From Copromyces sp. CBS 386.78 (lineage: Eukaryota > Ascomycota > Sordariomycetes > Sordariales > Sordariaceae), in assembly GCA_030685235.1 (NCBI GenBank), contig MU839082.1, forward strand, positions 248,001 through 312,000: DNA of 64,000 bases. Direction: 5' to 3'. The position numbers were made by a program, and so were the translations under genes. Numbering within the stretch: the first letter of the stretch is position 1; each line of letters begins with the position of its first letter. This document shows positions 57,901 to 64,000 of this stretch, one piece after another. The notes under the pieces are model-generated. The model worked only from the letters and a program-made list of their open reading frames with translations. It was not told where the DNA came from and did no database searches.

Positions 57901-60524
57901 GCTGTAGTTTCTTAAGCTTATCTCCACCCAGCGCTTCGCTGGCTTCTAGCCCAGCCAGGGTCACTCCACAATCTCTCTTGACTGGCCCATCCCTTGTTCC
58001 GTCGGCCCGGTCAGTCCTTGCGGCGCCTCTTGAGACTGTTGGAGCCAGTCCACCGAGACTAACCTACAAGCGAGTGCGGATGGGGCGTCATTCCAGTACT
58101 CTAATCTGCTGTCCGTTATGGCAAGTCTACCCCATCAGGGCAGGTCCTACATCCCCATGATAACCCACGGGGAAGATCCTCCGGGTCGCCCTTTTCTCGC
58201 GTGTCGAGGTAACACTTAGGTTTGCTGGCACGACCGTTTCCCTTTCGGATGTCCAATGAGTGGCTTGCTGGCAGCCAGCCAATATGCGTTCATGCACACA
58301 TATCTTCTACATGAACGAGTTGATAAAGTTGACCGCCTCGGCTTCTTGTGATAAACCAGAAGATCGAGATTGGAGAAATTGTAAAGCTATCTGTCAGAGA
58401 TGAGATCTGAACTGAAGGTCTTCTTACAATACCGGAACTGGACAGCGCAAGGCACTCCAAAACAATCGGCAATTGTTCCGGCAATTGTTCCGGCGCTGTT
58501 TACGCAACATGGCTTCCGCCTCGTTAGCTGCTTCACGTCACTCGTATGTTTGTGGATTCGAGTGGACTATTAGGTGAACAAGCTAAGCTGGTGGATGACG
58601 GCTGAATATAAACATAGACTGGACTGTGGATTTTGTCTTTCAGACAAGCACCCGATTTAGCACTCGACTGACGTAACCGATGGCTGAAAAAGGCTGGAGT
58701 ATCCACAGCCCTTCGGTACCGATGCTTTGAGAGTTGCATTTTTGCTTGTCCCAATGTCAAGTTGTTGGGCAGTAAGCACCAAAGACGACTCGGGTATAGG
58801 TAATTGTCAAGATACGACCTTTTCAGTCCCCGGTGAGGTCTTTGGTCACCAACCATCTCCTCTTTCACTCTTCAATTGCTACTGGAAACACCATTCGTGG
58901 TTTCCTCTCGTTTTTGCGTGCTCTCGTTCTTATGGCAACCTACCAAAACAAGAAAGAATCACATACACGAAAACGTCGATGAGCGTCTGGCGATCCATTG
59001 GGCTCCTCTTCAACCGCATACCGAGTTGCCCTTTCAGGAAGTTGTCTAACCATTTATATGTATCGGAGGGTTACATACTCAATTTTTTTCATCACAATCA
59101 CAGATAAGAGGCATGAGCACTGCAGTGCAAACTCAATGATATTCTTTTCAATTGCGATATCTCGGATTCCAAATCTCAAATCTTCATTATCACGATTCCG
59201 TTATTGTTCATGGGTCACTCTGCTTCTCCTCACCAAAACCTGGATGCCTTCCGCCGTTACAGTGACCGGTTGTTGGTGTAGTAGCTTCTGCATACTACAT
59301 TGAACATCGGTGATCGTATTGGGAAAGGATATGCCTTTTATGCTACCCGTAGGGTTCTCTGTATGCAAATCTTCTGTGCGAAGGGTCTCAAAGACCCCTT
59401 TGGACTCAGGATTCCATGCTTGCAGCAATCTGGAACTCGATAATAAGCCTTTCAAAAGTTGCCAAAGTTACATCAGAGGTAGGATTTCTGAAATACCTGC
59501 CGAAAGCAAACTCTTTCCAACGGCTGTTCATTTTGCCTTGCCACCATATACTGTTAAAGCCACCACATACGTGATTTCGACTGAGGCTCGGTATATGGGA
59601 ATTTGATGAGGAGATAAACGAGTGATGTGGCCGAGGCTATGGTGTTTTACTCGAGCTCCGGGCTCACTGTTCTACTAGATATAATATCCGTGAAGCAGGC
59701 TGGCCTGGTTAGCTACCGAGAAACCACAACCTTCCAGAACTCCCCTCAGGAGGTTCTACACATACCTATCGGCAGTCGCTCGTCGGCACTTAAGAGGCCA
59801 CCTCAACCGCATGGACCTTTTGAACGAAAGCCAAAGTGCTTGCCAAGTTCCCAAGAGACCCAAGAGATCCAAAACATGTACAGTAGGTAGCGCACCCAAG
59901 AACCAAAAGCTCCCTCCGTCGGACTTCTGTCCGGCATTTACTCGTACGACGACGAAACCACCACCAGATCCGCATCCCACGTCCCACGTCCTAGATCCCC
60001 CAACTGTATGTGACCCTATGAAGCCCGGAGAAAAGAAAAAAAGGGGAACCGAAACTCGGGGACCACTTACCACCGTAACGTACATACCTACTGTACCTAC
60101 AATGCTACCCAAGAACTTCAACTTCACCTCTTCCACTGTGTCCTTCCAGAAATGGATGGTCGTGGACAATGCGTGGTCCTTTTTTTGTTGCACTCATACT
60201 ACCAGTGAGACAAAAGTCTCTTGCGTCTTGCTGCTTCCTTGCTTCGTTGCACTGTCGTTTTGTTGCTTGGGGGAGGGTAACATGAACCCGTTCGTTCGGC
60301 TACCGCAGTTATTGACGGTTTGTTGGGTTGGTTGAGCTGGTGAGCGGTCTGTCTGGTTACCTCTAGAAGTTCGGAACCGGTTCGGAGAGGCAGCAAGGGA
60401 CGGTAGTTCTTTGTCACCCGGAGCAAACGATGCTGGGAATTTTCGATGGAGGGAGGGCATTGTAAGTACCTACTTGTACTGCGTCTTGGAGGAATCAGCG
60501 AGGACAGGCTCGGAGTATCCTGCC

Positions 60525-60572
60525 ATCGTTCCTTCCATCGTTCTTTCCATTGTTCCTTCCATCGTTGCTTCC
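60525..60572. repeat. 12-bp tandem repeat, four copies
   Basis: Four consecutive units close to ATCGTTCCTTCC, each with at most one or two changes. On the minus strand it would read as K/R-E-R-W-like repeats, but that frame has no other support. Confidence 0.8.
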
Positions 60573-60723
60573 GCCACCGCCCAATCTGCACGCTCCTCTC
60601 CATGGAAGACATCGGATGACATAACACCCCCGCGCTTCCCGCGTTTCTTGCTAGGCAGCAGTGATAGGCACCATATAAGGTTCGTTACCTAGCCCCTCTA
60701 CCACAACGGGGAGCTCTGTGCCT

Positions 60724-60745
60724 GGTCTCGTGGCGCAGTGGTTAC
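60724..60745 (+). other. tRNA-like 5' fragment with A box
   Basis: GGTCTCGTGGCGCAGTGGTT resembles the first 20 nt of a tRNA, with A box TGGCGCAGTGG. No matching anticodon arm, B box or acceptor 3' strand follows, so it is at most a truncated relic. Confidence 0.3.
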
Positions 60746-61656
60746 CGTTGATGAATAACTTAGCGTGGCGGTTTTCGTAAAGTTGCAGCTGGCGGATTGT
60801 CGTTCGTTCTACAAGCGTACCTGGGCGACTTAGCTTTTTGCTTTTTTCATTCGATCGAGGAAGTAATGAAGATATCGGAAACGATGGTCTTGGATTTTTC
60901 TTTTTTATTTTGGAGTTGTTTGGGAGGTGCAAAGATGACTGGAGGTGGGTTTGTTCATTCACGGATGGCTGAACATTATGCGATTGTACATTCACCGTGA
61001 AAGAGACGAAATAACATGTTTCTGCTCTCGATGCCTTCAACTCAAGCCAGGGATAGTTCACTTTTTCCTTAATGGCTGGTCAAAAGGGACGATGATGATA
61101 ATGGTGTGATAACCCGAAACTTAAGGATGAAAACTTGAAACAGCCAAGAGGTAATATGTTCCTCATCTTCAAGCGTTTCCATGAACGAAAGCCATCTAAA
61201 TAGACGAATTCCAGGCCGAATGTTATGTTGTCAGCGTTGTTAGGTTAATTTGACCACTGCCAATTACCGAAAAGTTGAGTGCACTTCATGCCAGTCAATC
61301 CTCTCAGGCTTCCCTCTCTCTCAACTGTATTCCCACCAGAGAAGTCTTTCTTGACAAATGTTTCGCAGCCTATACGCTACTTTTGTCGTGTTCCGCAAAG
61401 ACCCCAGTCCCTAGAAGTCTACCATCAGCGAGGACCTCGGCCAGAGCATGATCCAATCCATGTGAACGAATCTATAGTAAAGAAAGCCCTTGGGTAACGA
61501 TTAAGCCCAGCATGAACGAAAGGTAACTCCGGCTGCCAGCGCTAAACAGCAAGACTTACTTCCCCTTCCGCTCACCCTCCTGACCTGACTGATCCTTCAA
61601 ACTTTCAGCCCGCTTGATTCAGTAGAAGTACTTCTACCTTCTAGTCTACACAATCC

Positions 61657-62422
61657 TCACATCCAATACCCATCCCTCCACAACTCCTTGCTATACCCCT
61701 CCGTCAACCTCTCATCCAACCCAAAAGCCTCCTGCCACCCCACAAACCCGCGATCCAATACAAACACCTTTTGATTAACCGGTTTCTTTTCTTCTTCCTT
61801 CTTCTCCGCTCCATCAGCCTCCTTAGCAACCTCCTCCGCCACCTCCTCCACCGCGGCACGATCAGCGGTGGAAGTGAGCTTAGTCCCCACCTCCTTTGGC
61901 ATCAAACGCTCCCGCTCGCGAATGTAGCGCAAAGCGGCGCTGGGTCCGCGCTGCTGCGAAAGCGCACAGTGGAAGACGACCGTCTCCTTGTCTTGGAGCT
62001 GGCGGACGAGGGTGGGAAGCATGGCGTCGAGCTTGCGCGAGGGAACGTTCTGGGAACCCTTGATGTGGCCGCCTATGTAATCTGTGGAGGAATGGGGTTA
62101 GTTTTAGGCAGGGGAGCCACGTAGTGGTAGATTCCATGCTTGGATGGATCGTCATGGTATATCTGGGGGATGAAGTGTTGTTGGGGAGATAAGGTCGAGA
62201 TCGAGTGGACTTGGTCAAAGGACTGCCAGTTGAAGGTTGTTTGTGGAGGTCGGAGGATCGGGGCGGGAACTACGCACCGTCATCCCGCACGTCAATGATA
62301 GCCAGAGAAGTGGGGCTACCATTCTCCGTGCTGGCCGGCGCCGCCGAGGCCTCTTGTTCAGCCAGGATCAGCTTGGACAGGGCCGGGGCCGAGAGTCTCT
62401 GGAGGGATCCGATAGTGGTCAT
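61657..62422 (-). CDS. Small rhodanese/Cdc25-type phosphatase (Ibp1/Ych1-like)
   Basis: Two exons, 62422-62278 and 62081-61657; the 196-nt intron has a GTGCGT donor, CTAAC branch and CCACAG acceptor. The product is 189 aa. The rhodanese fold reads LAIIDVRDDDYIGGHIKGSQ at the junction, then the Cys87-x5-Arg93 active loop HCALSQQRGPSAA, as in Cdc25 and yeast Ych1/Acr2. A Lys/Glu/Ala-rich insert (about 110-155) separates the last strand and VFVLDRGFVGWQEAFG. Family members dephosphorylate proteins or reduce arsenate; the two are hard to separate from sequence alone. The seven-residue loop spacing favours the Cdc25/Acr2 class over sulfurtransferases. The gene is short, with no targeting signal. 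Confidence 0.88.
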
Positions 62423-63622
62423 TTTCTGGCGGCGATTTTTGTGATGTTGGAGCTAAAGGAGGGGAGCAGCTGGAGGAATTGGCAGGGACAAGATGGGCCG
62501 GGATAGGAAACGTTTCCGACGAGTTATTTGTTGGCTTTTTCTCCCAAGATGTCGTAATTTTCCTTCGTTATTTCAATTCCCTTCCAAAAGTTGTCATGGA
62601 TTCCTTCCAACCCACTGTCAGGTCCCATTCTTTCAGCGGATGGCGTTCCAGACCGCGGGCATGTTACAGGGAGCTGTGGACCGCTCTTGCGCTTTTAGCA
62701 GTGGAGACAGGGCAGCTGTGAGCAGCTGCTAAAGAGCTCGGACAGATGTCACGGACGCTTCGCAATGGAGAATCCTTGGCGGCGATCTTAAAACTCTCAA
62801 CCTTATTTGCACCTCCACTGACCTTCGAAGTACACTTGACTTGCACTTGTTGGATTGGATTGTGTGCCGTATTCCGACTCGACTAGTAAAATTCATTCCA
62901 TCGAGGATATCCATTATTTTTCAAAAGCAGGGCCTCACGCGTTGAAAGATTGCATGGAAGATTGCCACTATCAACGACGTCGGCGGTTTCGAATCAAGTC
63001 ATGCCGTCCAATTCTCGAGTCATTTCGGTTTACTGACACAGGTTCATCCTTTCAAGTATCGAATCTAGCGTGGCGCCGACGAAGGATCTTCTTGTTCTTG
63101 ATGCCTACCTCCGCGGCAGTTGCTGAATCAATCCCTGTGGCAGACAAGCCGGAATACAGACTGACACTTTGCTCTGGGATTCGGGACTCACTTTCAAGTG
63201 CTTGGGCACAAACTTCGAGGAGGCAAGCTCGCAACCAGCCCGCTGCCCCCGAGTGGTAGTAGTCAAGAGGTACTGGTGTCGCATCTTCACGGCTGACCTG
63301 CCCTAGCCGTATCCACCATGTTTCTAGATCACCATGTTTGCCGAATCAGAATCTCGAATGGCTATCAAAGTCATCCGGACCCGTATCTTTTTCCGACCCT
63401 CGGCGTTTGCACATACAGGGCTATGATATCCCAGTCCGTTCTTTCTGGTGTGTAGTTGATCATGGGAGCGACTCGGTAGTCCTTGGGTTCTTGCCCTGTA
63501 TCATTATCCCCGCCTTTCTTTCTCCTAGCGCTCATCTTCAGTTGCTCTGTTCCACATGCAGACAATGGACCGATGAGTTTTCTGTCCTGTTTTTCAACGC
63601 CCTTAGTCTGTCAAGATGAACA
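62423..63622. other. Intergenic, no gene seen
   Basis: About 1.2 kb between divergent genes. ORFs up to 134 codons (62855-63259 plus) are unrecognised and not called. A pyrimidine-rich leader precedes 63623. Confidence 0.5.
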
Positions 63623-64000
63623 ATGAGAAAGCGGGATCATCTCAAATACGGTCTGATTCTAGGAATCATTGTCTGCTGCTCGGCAGCATTGACCGCACTT
63701 GACAATGTGGCGAGCGCAGAGTCTGTCGAGACCGACAATCCGGTAAGGCCATGGCCACACCATCATCCACCCGTCGGTGCAAGGCGTCCGGTCAACAGCC
63801 ATGAAGATCATGGCTCTCCGCCCGTGTTAACGACCGTGACCTCGACGATCAGCGCCGCAGTGGCAGCAGAGGCAACCCCTTCACCTATTCCGACAACGGC
63901 ACCCACGAATATAGGAATATACCAGCGTAACAACCCCATTTTCGCAACAATAAGCTCCTTCAGCAGTGCCCTCGAAGAAGCCGAGTCGAATGCCATATAC
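63623..64000 (+). CDS. Putative secreted or membrane protein, 5' part only
   Basis: The frame is open for 126 codons from ATG 63623 to the right edge. It begins MRKRDHLKYGLILGIIVCCS, a positively charged head plus hydrophobic core typical of a signal peptide or anchor, then turns Pro/His-rich (RPWPHHHPPVGARRP) and Ser/Thr/Ala-rich (TTVTSTISAAVAAEATPSP). No domain is recognised. An ATG seven bases upstream (63616) is in another frame and stops early. GTAAGG at 63742 could be a donor, but the frame stays open through it. Confidence 0.55.
   Translation, partial: MRKRDHLKYGLILGIIVCCSAALTALDNVASAESVETDNPVRPWPHHHPPVGARRPVNSHEDHGSPPVLTTVTSTISAAVAAEATPSPIPTTAPTNIGIYQRNNPIFATISSFSSALEEAESNAIY

Larger units (their letters stand above)
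54996..61656. other. 6.7-kb stretch without a supportable gene
   Basis: The longest gene-free stretch in the window. Open frames of 120-175 codons occur on both strands (55622-55254 minus; 57382-57891 plus; 59811-60335 plus; 60193-59756 minus) but overlap one another and show no domain or splice logic. It contains a 12-bp tandem repeat (60525-60572) and a tRNA-like A-box fragment (60724-60741). It may hold noncoding transcripts, fast-evolving orphan genes or regulatory DNA. Confidence 0.5.

Noticed and set aside
60199..60627. 142-codon minus-strand ORF with KERW-type repeats
   Set aside because: The repeats are explained by a 12-bp DNA microsatellite; the rest of the frame has no support.

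Overview
The window is nuclear DNA of a filamentous ascomycete, most likely Neurospora or another member of the Sordariaceae. The signs are short introns (about 50-70 nt) with GTAAGT/GTATGT-type donors and CTAAC-type branch sites, roughly one gene per 3-4 kb, long intergenic leaders, fungal-specific families (GH72 Gel protein, b561-only membrane protein, Zn2Cys6 and bZIP-ankyrin regulators, augmin HAUS6), and a small repeat whose internal copies differ only by CpA-to-TpA changes, the signature of repeat-induced point mutation (RIP). I give about 20 protein genes with exon structures worked out by eye, one intron-containing tRNA-Ala(AGC), and three small inverted-repeat elements.

Layout. 0-3.1 kb: two minus-strand genes, a TFIIIC 90-kDa subunit (cut by the left edge) and the GPI transamidase catalytic subunit Gpi8. 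5.5-7.4 kb: a long histidine-phosphatase (phosphoglycerate mutase superfamily) protein. 7.5-10.8 kb: a gene-free stretch with two TA-flanked inverted-repeat elements; a third element lies at 3.5-3.8 kb. 10.8-12.0 kb: an F-box protein. 12-16.3 kb: gene-poor. 16.3-18.4 kb: an MFS transporter. 19.2 kb: tRNA-Ala. 20.1-22.7 kb: a DUF4238 protein. 23.8-24.8 kb: a cytochrome b561-like membrane protein. 26.5-28.0 kb: a GPI-anchored GH72 glucanosyltransferase. 30.9-31.4 kb: a small Cys-rich membrane protein of unknown function.

32.5-39.5 kb is a core-cell block: HAUS6 augmin subunit, mitochondrial ribosomal protein S21, and an RBM25/Snu71-like splicing protein. 40-46 kb is metabolic and secreted: an enoyl-CoA hydratase family protein with a repeat-bearing insertion, a secreted exo-polygalacturonase (GH28), a GPI-anchored surface protein and a GNAT acetyltransferase. 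47-55 kb holds a Zn2Cys6-type regulator, a TauD-like Fe(II)/2-oxoglutarate dioxygenase and a bZIP-ankyrin regulator. 55-61.6 kb shows no supportable gene. 61.7-62.4 kb is a small Cdc25/rhodanese-type phosphatase, and the right edge cuts a putative secreted or membrane protein.

Most neighbours look like independent single-gene units. No biosynthetic gene cluster, CRISPR array or clear new multi-gene system was found. The least-explained items are the RIP-marked inverted-repeat element at 9.7-10.2 kb, the repeat-carrying insertion inside the crotonase fold at 40.3-40.8 kb, the eukaryotic DUF4238 gene, and a probable GC-AG intron plus start-stop uORF in the zinc-cluster gene.
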